DNA of 5,017 nt from Ruminococcaceae bacterium UBA3451 (GCA_002378845.1 DFRY01000066.1:47927-52943), one strand, 5' to 3'; positions 1 through 5,017 are shown, numbered from the stretch's first letter. A program made the numbers and translations. Notes: a model not told the origin generated them from the sequence alone.

Positions 1-40
1 TATATTATAGAAATAGTTCCAATTAAACGGAGGTAATCGT

Positions 41-499
41 GTGCCAAACAATGAAAATTATAATATGGAATACACCGGCAATTACTCGGCAATGAATCAA
101 AACACCCCTTCGCAAACAGTCGCCCCGCCAAAAATGGCTGTGTCGCCTATGATGCAGAATCAAATGGTTTATCCTGAAATCTATTACAAGCTGCAGCCGT
201 ATATCATGATGGTATGCGATCAGGTGGACACATACGGTTCCATGATGCCGACACAGGAAATGATTGAAAATATTACAGACAGCATTTATGACGATGTTTG
301 CAAAATGTACCCCGATTTGGCGGAATATGCTCACGCCAACGAAAATAAAAACGATGCGGTTCCTGTTGTGGAAACGGCTCGATTCGGGCCGGGGCCGGGC
401 ATGTATGGGTGGCGTTTTCGCCGCAGAGGAATGTTCCGCGACATGATTGACATTCTGCTGCTTTCCGAACTGTTCCGCCGCAGAAGAAGGTATTATTAA
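41..499 (+). CDS. Hypothetical protein, Met/Tyr-rich with Arg-rich C-terminus
   Basis: This encodes 152 residues of unknown function. The start is GTG at 41, chosen because GGAGG at 29-33 sits seven bases upstream. The N-terminal 40 residues are low-complexity, rich in Asn, Met, Gln and Tyr, and probably disordered. A compact, probably helical core follows at about 44-96 (YPEIYYKLQPYIMMVCDQ, then a segment with MMPTQEMIE and IYDDVCKMYPDLAEYA). After a Gly/Pro linker (116-121), the C-terminus holds two Arg clusters (125-129 and 146-150) around a hydrophobic helix, DMIDILLLSELF, ending in YY. There is no signal peptide and no convincing membrane span. The layout resembles small conserved hypothetical proteins of Clostridia; this is recalled and was not searched. 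The basic, Tyr-ended tail could bind nucleic acid, membrane or a spore layer, but that is speculation. It may share a transcript with the small ORF at 585-761. Confidence 0.85.
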   Translation: MPNNENYNMEYTGNYSAMNQNTPSQTVAPPKMAVSPMMQNQMVYPEIYYKLQPYIMMVCDQVDTYGSMMPTQEMIENITDSIYDDVCKMYPDLAEYAHANENKNDAVPVVETARFGPGPGMYGWRFRRRGMFRDMIDILLLSELFRRRRRYY

Positions 500-512
500 T
501 TTTTTCCCAATT

Positions 513-576
513 CCCGTGCTTTTTGTAAGAAATTCCCTCCTATGTTTTTCAGCTTACCGTAAAAACTAAGCACGGG
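513..576 (+). promoter_or_regulatory. Imperfect hairpin burying a ribosome binding site
   Basis: CCCGTGCTT at 513-521 is a perfect inverted repeat of AAGCACGGG at 568-576. Inside it, GTAAG (525-529) pairs with CTTAC (553-557), and a T run can alternatively pair with the A run at 561-565. The loop is about 23 bases. No T tract follows, so this is not an intrinsic terminator. The right arm contains the GGG of GGGGTGAT (574-581), the only Shine-Dalgarno-like sequence ahead of the ORF at 585-761. Folding would therefore hide that site, which suggests translational control. The pairing is seen in the sequence; the function is inferred. Confidence 0.45.
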
Positions 577-584
577 GTGATTTT

Positions 585-761
585 ATCCAAAACACTTACG
601 GCGGATGGAACAAAGATTTTAACGGCGACACATCCGTAGCAAATTACTTTGATTCCCTTCCCTTACTGGTCAAAGAAGAAATCAACAAACATTCTGCGGA
701 AATCCGTTCTTTGGATGACATGCGAAGGTTTGCCGACCATATTGCAAGCAAAATGGACTAA
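585..761 (+). CDS. Small protein (58 codons) with no canonical start codon
   Basis: This frame is open from the codon after TAA at 567-569 to TAA at 759-761. It contains no ATG, GTG or TTG before the core of the protein. The best candidate start is ATC at 585, because GGGGTGAT (574-581) lies three bases upstream, like the GAGGTGAT ahead of the next small gene. From there it encodes 58 residues: a Tyr/Gly/Trp/Asn-rich head (NTYGGWNKDFNGD), then YFDSLPLLVKEEINK at 21-35, then a charged segment with SLDDMRRFADHI. The aromatic-F-x-SLP pattern and the length match the protein at 884-1060, which argues that the frame is real. An intrinsic terminator begins six bases after the stop. The function is unknown. 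Alternatives are AUC initiation, a recent loss of the start codon (pseudogene) or a sequencing error. Confidence 0.55.
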   Translation: MQNTYGGWNKDFNGDTSVANYFDSLPLLVKEEINKHSAEIRSLDDMRRFADHIASKMD

Positions 762-767
762 ACTTTT

Positions 768-795
768 GCCGTCCCGCACAAAGGACGGCTTTTTT
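768..795 (+). terminator. Intrinsic terminator
   Basis: GCCGTCC (768-774) pairs perfectly with GGACGGC (783-789) across an eight-base loop and is followed at once by six T (790-795). It lies six bases past the stop of the small ORF. It would end a transcript carrying the 152-aa gene and that ORF. The next small gene then needs its own promoter or read-through. Confidence 0.88.
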
Positions 796-871
796 ACTGC
801 CTGTACCAAAAAATCCGGAACAATTTGCAGCACTTCGTATTTTTGCGGAAAAATAAACATAAACTGTTATT
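796..871 (+). other. Intergenic gap with only a weak promoter candidate
   Basis: No gene is visible here. It must contain the promoter for the gene at 884 unless the upstream terminator leaks. No good sigma-A pair was found. GTATTTT (837-843) and CATAAACT (858-865), 14 bases apart, loosely resemble the -35 and -10 elements of the sporulation factor SigE. The implied start of transcription, near 872, would fall on the ribosome binding site itself, so the match is weak. Confidence 0.3.
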
Positions 872-883
872 GAGGTGATTGAT

Positions 884-1060
884 GTGGATTATACAGGATA
901 TTATGAATTTCCGTTTCCGAGCGTACTTACGGAGGAAGATGCCAAAGCAAAGGATTTTTTCCTTTCCCTGCCCGACGATGAACAGCTGCAGCTGCTGGAC
1001 GGAAGCCAATCCTATACCGAATTTCATGACCGCGTTTTACAGCGTATTCAGTCGAATTAA
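884..1060 (+). CDS. Small acidic protein (58 aa), unknown function
   Basis: This encodes a 58-residue soluble protein of unknown function. GTG at 884 is preferred as start because GAGGTGAT (872-879) ends four bases before it. The in-frame GTG at 875 lies inside that site and would add only three residues. The head is aromatic (DYTGYYEFPFPS). A helical, acidic body follows, LTEEDAKAKDFFLSLP at 15-30, then DDEQLQLLDG and a SYTEFHDRVLQRI tail. The FFLSLP segment, its distance from the C-terminus and the total length echo the small ORF at 585-761 (YFDSLP), so the two are probably members of one family of short clostridial proteins. There is no signal peptide and no metal-binding motif. It stands alone between two terminators, which suggests a monocistronic unit. 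Nothing links it directly to the zinc operon downstream. Confidence 0.75.
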   Translation: MDYTGYYEFPFPSVLTEEDAKAKDFFLSLPDDEQLQLLDGSQSYTEFHDRVLQRIQSN

Positions 1061-1094
1061 TTTTTTCTCCTCACAAACCACAAAACAGCAATTT

Positions 1095-1132
1095 ACGGGA
1101 GCCTGCGGAAATTACCCGCAGGCTCCCGTTTT
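1095..1132 (+). terminator. Strong intrinsic terminator
   Basis: A perfect 14-base-pair stem, ACGGGAGCCTGCGG (1095-1108) with CCGCAGGCTCCCGT (1116-1129), closes a seven-base loop. It ends in TTTT (1129-1132). It lies about 35 bases after the stop of the 58-aa gene and isolates the zinc operon from upstream transcription. Because A-rich sequence precedes the stem, it could act in the opposite direction too, but no minus-strand gene needs it. Confidence 0.92.
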
Positions 1133-1162
1133 CTATTGCAGAATTTCGAGTCTCCAAATTTA

Positions 1163-1183
1163 TTTTGCAAATCATTTGCATTT
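1163..1183 (+). promoter_or_regulatory. Zur-like operator, site 1
   Basis: This is a 21-base site with arms TTTTGCAAAT and ATTTGCATTT around a central C (1173). The inner 7-1-7 part, TGCAAAT and ATTTGCA, is a perfect palindrome. The 10-1-10 layout is that of Fur-family repressors; B. subtilis Zur uses the same spacing with a different half-site. It ends four bases upstream of the -35 box. Assignment to Zur is inferred from the zinc-transport genes it precedes. Confidence 0.72.
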
Positions 1184-1187
1184 GGTA

Positions 1188-1216
1188 TTGACAAGCAGAG
1201 TATTTTGCTCTATTCT
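1188..1216 (+). promoter_or_regulatory. Sigma-A-type promoter of the zinc operon
   Basis: A perfect -35 box TTGACA (1188-1193) and a -10 box TATTCT (1211-1216) are separated by the optimal 17 bases. Transcription would begin near 1223, inside operator site 2, giving a leader of about 50 bases before the ATG at 1274. A strong promoter flanked by two palindromes is the expected design for a tightly repressed gene. Confidence 0.82.
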
Positions 1217-1217
1217 T

Positions 1218-1238
1218 AAATGCAAGTGATTCGCATTT
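1218..1238 (+). promoter_or_regulatory. Zur-like operator, site 2
   Basis: This is a second 21-base site with arms AAATGCAAGT and ATTCGCATTT around a central G (1228). Eight of ten arm positions are symmetric, and the outer AAATGC/GCATTT is perfect. It begins one base after the -10 box and covers the predicted transcription start, so a bound repressor would block initiation. Its centre is 55 bases from that of site 1. A further exact half-site, TGCAAAT, occurs at 1248-1254 without a good partner arm. Confidence 0.78.
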
Positions 1239-1261
1239 GAGAGAGCTTGCAAATTTTCTGA

Positions 1262-1267
1262 GAGGTG
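1262..1267 (+). promoter_or_regulatory. Ribosome binding site of znuA-like gene
   Basis: GAGGTG lies six bases before the ATG at 1274 and fixes that start. No other start with comparable support is present. Confidence 0.85.
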
Positions 1268-1273
1268 TAGAAA

Positions 1274-2239
1274 ATGAAAAAATTAATCGCTTTGCTAACG
1301 GCAAGTATTTTGATGGCCGGGGTTTTTACCGCATGCGGAACAACCCAGACCGCATCCGACCCGGTGCCGTCCGCACAGACTGCCAGTCAAACGTCCGCGC
1401 AGCCGGAAACCGGGAAAAAGCTGAAGGTTTACACCAGCTTTTACGCCATGTACGACTTTGCTAAAAAAATAGGCGGAGATAAAATCGAAGTGACAAATCT
1501 GGTTCCCGCCGGAACGGAGCCCCACGACTGGGAACCCGCCACAACCGATATTGTGAACCTGGAAAATGCGGACATGCTGATTTACAACGGCGCCAGCATG
1601 GAAAGCTGGACCCAAAAGGTTATGGATGCGCTGGAGAATAAGAAGCTGGTCACAGTGGAAGCTTCCAAGGGGCTTGACCTGATGCCCGGCCATGCAGAGG
1701 AAGACGAGGAAGCCACAAAGTACGACCCGCATGTCTGGCTTGCCCCGGAAAACGCAAAAAAGGAACTGGAAAATATTAAAAACGCACTGGTACAGGCGGA
1801 TGCCGCAAACAAAGACACGTACGAAAGCAACTATGAAAAATACGCCGCTCAGTTTGACGAGCTGGACCAGGAATATAAAACTGCGGCTGCTTCCTTCCAA
1901 AGCAAAGACATTATTGTTGCACACCAGGCGTTTGGTTACCTGTGCAAGGCATACGGCTTAAACCAAATCGCCATTGAAGGTTTGACCGCGGATTCGGAAC
2001 CTGACCCCGCGCGCATGAGCGAAATTATTCAATTTGCTAAGGAGCACAAGGTAAAAACAATTTTCTTCGAAGACCTTGTCAGCCCAAAGGTGTCGGAAAC
2101 CATCGCAAAGGCAGTCGGCGCGAAAACCGCAACCTTTAATCCGTTGGAAGGTCTGATGGATGAAGAACAGGCAAAGGGACTGGAATACGTTTCCGTTATG
2201 AAACAAAATTTACAAACTTTAAAGGACGCATTAAATTAA
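1274..2239 (+). CDS. znuA: Zinc ABC transporter substrate-binding lipoprotein (ZnuA/AdcA-like)
   Basis: This encodes 321 residues of the cluster A-I (TroA/ZnuA) metal-binding protein family, which captures Zn(II) outside the cell and delivers it to the ZnuB permease. The signal peptide MKKLIALLTASILMAGVFTAC ends in a lipobox with Cys21, so a membrane-anchored lipoprotein is expected. A Ser/Thr/Gln/Ala-rich tether spans 22-48. The mature domain starts at KLKVYTSFYAMYDFAKKIGG. Expected metal ligands are visible: His84 in GTEPHDWEP, His153 in YDPHVWLAP, His217 in IIVAHQAFGYL, and the acidic fourth ligand at Glu292 in NPLEGL, the AdcA-type version of the motif. The loop before His153 (138-150) is acidic with one His, unlike the long His-rich loop of many zinc-specific members. 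No C-terminal ZinT domain is present, unlike streptococcal AdcA. It is the first gene after the operator-flanked promoter. Zinc is the likely substrate; manganese is less likely given the operator and GTPase context. Confidence 0.93.
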   Translation: MKKLIALLTASILMAGVFTACGTTQTASDPVPSAQTASQTSAQPETGKKLKVYTSFYAMYDFAKKIGGDKIEVTNLVPAGTEPHDWEPATTDIVNLENADMLIYNGASMESWTQKVMDALENKKLVTVEASKGLDLMPGHAEEDEEATKYDPHVWLAPENAKKELENIKNALVQADAANKDTYESNYEKYAAQFDELDQEYKTAAASFQSKDIIVAHQAFGYLCKAYGLNQIAIEGLTADSEPDPARMSEIIQFAKEHKVKTIFFEDLVSPKVSETIAKAVGAKTATFNPLEGLMDEEQAKGLEYVSVMKQNLQTLKDALN

Positions 2240-2241
2240 AC

Positions 2242-2925
2242 ATGAATATCATTTCAATTAAAAATCTTTGTTTTGGCTACGAGAATGTTAGCGTGCTCAG
2301 CCGAATCAGCCTAACGGTTGAGCACGGTGATTTTGTCGGGATAATCGGCTCTAACGGCGCGGGGAAATCCACGCTGTTAAAGCTGGTACTCGGCCTTTTA
2401 AAGCCGGAATCCGGCAGCATTGAGCTGTTTGGCAGTAACGTTTGCGAATTTAAAGATTACAATAAAATTGGGTACATACCGCAGAACAGTGCCTCTTTGG
2501 CCGCAGGATTCCCCGCGACCGTAGAGGAAATTGTTAAAGCCAATCTGTTTTCACAGATTGGTTTTCTGCGTTTTCCAACGAAAAAACATACCGCACTGGT
2601 AAAACGTGCTTTGGAAACCGTAGGCATGCAAACCTACGCAAAACGGATGATCGGCGAGCTTTCGGGCGGCCAGCAGCAGCGCGTTATGATTGCGCGTGTT
2701 CTGGTAAATAACCCGCAGATTCTATTCCTTGACGAACCGACAACCGGTGTGGACGCGGCGGCTTCGGAAGCGCTGTACGCGCTGCTGGAACAGCTGAACC
2801 GCGAAAGCGGCATCACCGTGGTTATGGTAACACACGATGTGGAACGGGTGGCGCGCTCGGCAAAACGCCTGATTCGAATTGAACCAAGCGGAGCATGGGA
2901 GGTGGAAGCGGATGCTGCAATATGA
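2242..2925 (+). CDS. znuC: Zinc ABC transporter ATP-binding protein (ZnuC)
   Basis: This encodes the 227-residue cytoplasmic ATPase that powers zinc import. All ABC signatures are intact: Walker A GSNGAGKST (36-44), Q-loop Gln81 in YIPQN, signature LSGGQQQ (140-146), Walker B ILFLDEP (160-166) and H-loop His198 in VTHD. The aromatic residue that stacks on adenine is probably Phe11 or Tyr13 in CFGYENV. The length is typical for the ABC-3 (ZnuC/AdcC/TroB) ATPases. The start ATG lies two bases after the znuA stop and has only a distant AAAGGA (2221-2226), so translation is probably coupled to znuA. The last 14 bases overlap znuB, and its ribosome binding site lies inside this gene. Metal specificity is inferred from context, since the ATPase itself does not reveal it. 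Confidence 0.93.
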   Translation: MNIISIKNLCFGYENVSVLSRISLTVEHGDFVGIIGSNGAGKSTLLKLVLGLLKPESGSIELFGSNVCEFKDYNKIGYIPQNSASLAAGFPATVEEIVKANLFSQIGFLRFPTKKHTALVKRALETVGMQTYAKRMIGELSGGQQQRVMIARVLVNNPQILFLDEPTTGVDAAASEALYALLEQLNRESGITVVMVTHDVERVARSAKRLIRIEPSGAWEVEADAAI

Positions 2926-3730
2926 ATTTATGCAGCGGGCTTTTCTAGTCGGAATCATGCTCGCGGTGATTATTCCCTGTATTGGACTGGTTGTGGTGCT
3001 GAAACGCCTTTCCATGGTGGGCGACGCACTGTCTCACACTTCGCTGGCAGGCGTTGCAACGGGGCTGATTTTTGGCTTTAACCCCATTTTGGGCGCGGTG
3101 GCCGCTTGTACGCTGGCGGCGTTTGGCATTGAGGGCATCCGAAAAAAATTCCCGAAATACTCCGAACTTTCCATTGCCATCATTATGTCGGCAGGAATCG
3201 GACTGGCCGGCGTTCTTTCGGGTTTTGTGCAGAACGCGCAAAGCTTTAACAGCTTTCTGTTCGGCAGCATTGTCGCGATCAGCGACTTTGAGCTTCAGCT
3301 TGTCCTGATCATCAGCTTAGTTGTCTTTCTTTCCTTTCTTCTCTTATATAAGGAACTCTTTTATATCTCTTTCGACGAACAGTCGGCGAAACTGGCCGGG
3401 GTACCGGTTCGGGCGGTAAACTTCATTTTCACCCTGCTGACCGCCGTCACAGTATCTGTCGCCGCACGTACCGTGGGCGCGCTGATTGTTTCCTCTATGA
3501 TGGTGGTTCCGGTGGCGTGTGCCATGCAGGTTGCAAAAAGTTACTTCAAAACCGTACTGTGGTCGATTGGGTTTGCGCTTTTCTTTACGCTGTCCGGTTT
3601 GACCGTTTCCTATTACGCGGGGCTAAAGCCCGGCGGAACCATTGTACTTTGCGGTGTAATTACATTAATGGTTATTTTACTATTGAAAAATATTAGAAAC
3701 AGGAAGGCGATATTATGCAGACAAAAATAG
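2912..3730 (+). CDS. znuB: Zinc ABC transporter permease (ZnuB, ABC-3 family)
   Basis: This encodes 272 residues of the ABC-3 permease family (PF00950), the membrane channel of the zinc importer. ATG at 2912 is preferred because GGGAGGTGG (2897-2905) precedes it by six bases; the in-frame TTG at 2879 lacks such a site. About eight hydrophobic segments are seen, roughly at 11-30, 44-56, 57-72, 86-105, 128-147, 169-190, 191-208, 214-236 and 242-259, with some probably forming one span or re-entrant helices. Family hallmarks are SMVGDALSHTSLAGV (34-48), the cytosolic FDEQSAKLAGV (154-164), which likely forms the coupling helix to ZnuC, and SSMMVVPVACAMQ (194-206). The tail is basic. It overlaps znuC by 14 bases and the following GTPase gene by 16, which supports a single translationally coupled operon. 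Confidence 0.92.
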   Translation: MLQYEFMQRAFLVGIMLAVIIPCIGLVVVLKRLSMVGDALSHTSLAGVATGLIFGFNPILGAVAACTLAAFGIEGIRKKFPKYSELSIAIIMSAGIGLAGVLSGFVQNAQSFNSFLFGSIVAISDFELQLVLIISLVVFLSFLLLYKELFYISFDEQSAKLAGVPVRAVNFIFTLLTAVTVSVAARTVGALIVSSMMVVPVACAMQVAKSYFKTVLWSIGFALFFTLSGLTVSYYAGLKPGGTIVLCGVITLMVILLLKNIRNRKAILCRQK

Positions 3731-4668
3731 ACATTGTTTCCGGCTTTTTGGGCGCGGGAAAAACAACACTGATTAAAAAACTTTTGGCGGAAAGTCTGAC
3801 GGGACAAAAGGTTGTTTTAATTGAAAATGAATTTGGCGAAATTGGAATTGACGGCGGAATTTTAAAGCAGTCCGGCATTCAGATTCGTGAAATCAACTCC
3901 GGGTGCATTTGCTGCACACTGGTCGGCGATTTTAACGCGGCGCTGAAAGACGTGCTTCGGCAGTACCAGCCGGAGCGCATCCTGATTGAGCCATCCGGCG
4001 TAGGCAAGCTCAGCGATGTAATTAAGGCCTGTGCTAAAATTGCGCTGAAAACAGAGGTGGAACTGAATTTGTGCGTTACCGTTGCCGACGCGACAAAATA
4101 CCGCATGTACAGCAGAAATTTTGGGGAATTCTTCAACAACCAGATCGATAACGCCGACACGGTTATTTTAAGCCGTACACAGAAATTGGATTCGGACAAG
4201 CTGGCCGCTGTAGTAAAGGACATTCATGACAGAAACCCCGACGCGGCGGTAATCACCACCCCGTGGGAGTCGCTTTCGGGCGATACCATTCTTGCGGCCG
4301 CAAAAGCCTCTCCCCTGCTGAACCGTGCCGACTTAACGGAGCATGAGGAAGAAAACAATCACGAACATGAGCATCATGATCACGGGCATCATCACCGCGC
4401 GGACGAAGCGTTTGACGTTTGGAGCGTGCAAACTCCAAAGCAGTTTCAAAAAGACGAAATCACCGCAATTCTGGAAAAGCTGCCCCAGTACGGCACCGTA
4501 TTGCGCGCGAAGGGAATTGTCGCGCTGACAGACGGTGGCTGGCTGCAGTTTGACTACGTTCCCGAAGAAATCGGAAGCAGGGAAATCGCACCCGATTTTA
4601 CGGGCCGCCTTTGCGTAATTGGCAGCGAACTGAATAAGGCAGGACTGTCCGCCTTGTTTGGTGTATAA
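3715..4668 (+). CDS. COG0523 (CobW/ZagA-type) zinc metallochaperone GTPase
   Basis: This encodes 317 residues of the COG0523 subfamily of G3E GTPases, several of which are Zur-regulated zinc chaperones (YciC/ZagA in B. subtilis, YeiR and ZNG1 elsewhere). The G domain has Walker A GFLGAGKTT (10-18), ENEFGEIGID (37-46), the diagnostic metal-binding CICC (64-67) preceded by INSG, and ILIEPSGVG (89-97). The usual base-recognition motif NKxD appears to be replaced by SRTQ (153-156). A flexible linker at 210-227 carries nine histidines and probably holds zinc. The CobW C-terminal domain runs from about 233 (FDVWSV) to the end. ATG at 3715 has AGGAAGG (3701-3707) seven bases upstream and overlaps znuB by 16 bases. 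Placement behind znuABC and the Zur-like operator supports a role in zinc allocation during shortage, not cobalamin synthesis. The client protein is unknown. Confidence 0.9.
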   Translation: MQTKIDIVSGFLGAGKTTLIKKLLAESLTGQKVVLIENEFGEIGIDGGILKQSGIQIREINSGCICCTLVGDFNAALKDVLRQYQPERILIEPSGVGKLSDVIKACAKIALKTEVELNLCVTVADATKYRMYSRNFGEFFNNQIDNADTVILSRTQKLDSDKLAAVVKDIHDRNPDAAVITTPWESLSGDTILAAAKASPLLNRADLTEHEEENNHEHEHHDHGHHHRADEAFDVWSVQTPKQFQKDEITAILEKLPQYGTVLRAKGIVALTDGGWLQFDYVPEEIGSREIAPDFTGRLCVIGSELNKAGLSALFGV

Positions 4669-4709
4669 CATCATGCCGTATGGCAAATAAAATAGGACAG
4701 AGGGAAAAA

Positions 4710-5017
4710 ATGAGCAGAACAAAAATTGAGGTGGTCTGCGGTTTTCTGGAAAGCGGCAAAACCACATTGATTCAGCATATGCTTGAAAATAAACACATGG
4801 AGCAATACCGAAAAATTGCCGTGCTCCAGTGCGAAGAGGGAATGGAAGAACTGCGGGCCGACTCCCTTCCCAATAAAAGCGTGGTACAGGCGGATATTCG
4901 CCACGAATACCAAATTTCCGGTCGGTTATTCAGCAAAATCAAACGGGAACTGAACCCTGATTTAATTCTGATTGAATACAACGGCACCTGGCCCCTTAGC
5001 AGTCTGCTACGCGCCCT
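4710..5017 (+). CDS. Divergent COG0523-like nucleotide-binding protein, 5' part only
   Basis: The first 102 codons are present and the frame runs off the window. ATG at 4710 follows GAGGG (4700-4704) by five bases and lies 41 bases after the previous stop. The protein begins MSRTKIEVVCGFLESGKTT, so a Walker A is present at 11-19, but with GlySer-type residues ES in place of the usual GA. IAVLQCEEGMEEL (36-48) occupies the place of the ENEFGEIGID segment of the upstream GTPase, and LILIEYNGTWPL (85-96) the place of ILIEPSGVG. Between them there is no CxCC motif; the only cysteines are Cys10 and Cys41. It is therefore probably a diverged paralogue that handles nucleotide but has lost the canonical metal site, or binds metal elsewhere. 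It may work with the upstream GTPase or with transport proteins encoded further on. This is inference from the fragment. Confidence 0.85.
   Translation, partial: MSRTKIEVVCGFLESGKTTLIQHMLENKHMEQYRKIAVLQCEEGMEELRADSLPNKSVVQADIRHEYQISGRLFSKIKRELNPDLILIEYNGTWPLSSLLRA

Noticed and set aside
1..28. TATATTATAG at the left edge as a -10 box for the first gene
   Set aside because: The matching -35 region lies outside the window, so the AT-rich stretch cannot be judged.
649..873. Plus-strand open frame (74 codons) across the first terminator
   Set aside because: It runs through the terminator hairpin at 768-795, lacks a ribosome binding site, and overlaps the better-supported frame at 585-761.
879..1229. 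Plus-strand open frame (116 codons) starting beside the second 58-aa gene
   Set aside because: It reads through the 14-bp terminator stem and the zinc promoter, and its composition is not protein-like. The 884-1060 frame has the better start and a terminator behind it.
1295..1924. Long minus-strand open frame (209 codons)
   Set aside because: It lies entirely opposite znuA, whose motifs and ribosome binding site are unambiguous. Its translation is Cys/Phe/Val-rich with no recognisable domain, typical of a shadow frame.
2879..2911. Extended TTG start for znuB
   Set aside because: It adds eleven residues that are not membrane-like and has no ribosome binding site, whereas ATG 2912 has GGGAGGTGG at ideal spacing.
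4674..4685. Small hairpin TGCC-GTAT-GGCA between the two GTPase genes
   Set aside because: The stem is only four base pairs and no T tract follows, so it is not a credible terminator or attenuator. The 41-base gap looks like ordinary intra-operon spacing.
4333..4767. Minus-strand open frame (144 codons) spanning the end of the GTPase gene
   Set aside because: It is opposite two clear coding regions, and the Met/Val-rich part is just the complement of the histidine-rich codons.

Overview
The window looks like a chromosomal segment from a low-to-mid-GC, Gram-positive-type bacterium of the Clostridia, possibly the Oscillospiraceae/Ruminococcaceae. The reasons are strong GGAGG-type ribosome binding sites, GTG starts, a lipoprotein-type (not periplasmic) solute-binding protein, a Firmicutes-style 21-base Fur-family operator layout, and small hypothetical proteins that resemble clostridial ones. 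The exact taxon cannot be fixed from the sequence alone. All supported genes lie on the + strand.

Region 1 (1-1132) holds small proteins of unknown function. A 152-aa Met/Tyr/Asn-rich protein with an Arg-rich tail (41-499) is followed by a large imperfect hairpin. Next comes a 58-codon reading frame (585-761) that looks genuine but has no ATG/GTG/TTG start, then a clean intrinsic terminator (768-795). A second 58-aa protein (884-1060) shares the pattern aromatic-Phe-x-Ser-Leu-Pro with the first, and a very strong terminator follows it (1095-1132).

Region 2 (1163-5017, running off the window) is a zinc-uptake operon with a readable control region. A consensus promoter (TTGACA, 17 bases, TATTCT) is flanked by two 21-base palindromes built on the half-site AAATGCAAAT, most likely binding sites for the zinc repressor Zur. 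The genes follow in tight order: a zinc-binding lipoprotein (znuA/adcA-like), the ATPase (znuC), the membrane permease (znuB), a COG0523/CobW-family metallochaperone GTPase with a CxCC motif and a histidine-rich stretch, and the start of a second, divergent COG0523-like nucleotide-binding protein cut by the window edge. The first four are separated by 2 bases or overlap by 14-16 bases.

The likely logic is that zinc shortage releases Zur, the ABC transporter imports zinc, and the GTPases direct scarce zinc to client proteins or serve a further transport step encoded beyond the window. No zur gene, mobile element, CRISPR array, tRNA or rRNA is seen. The least ordinary points are the start-less small ORF with its ribosome binding site buried in a hairpin, the pair of 58-aa proteins, and the tandem GTPases whose nucleotide-binding motifs depart from the family norm.
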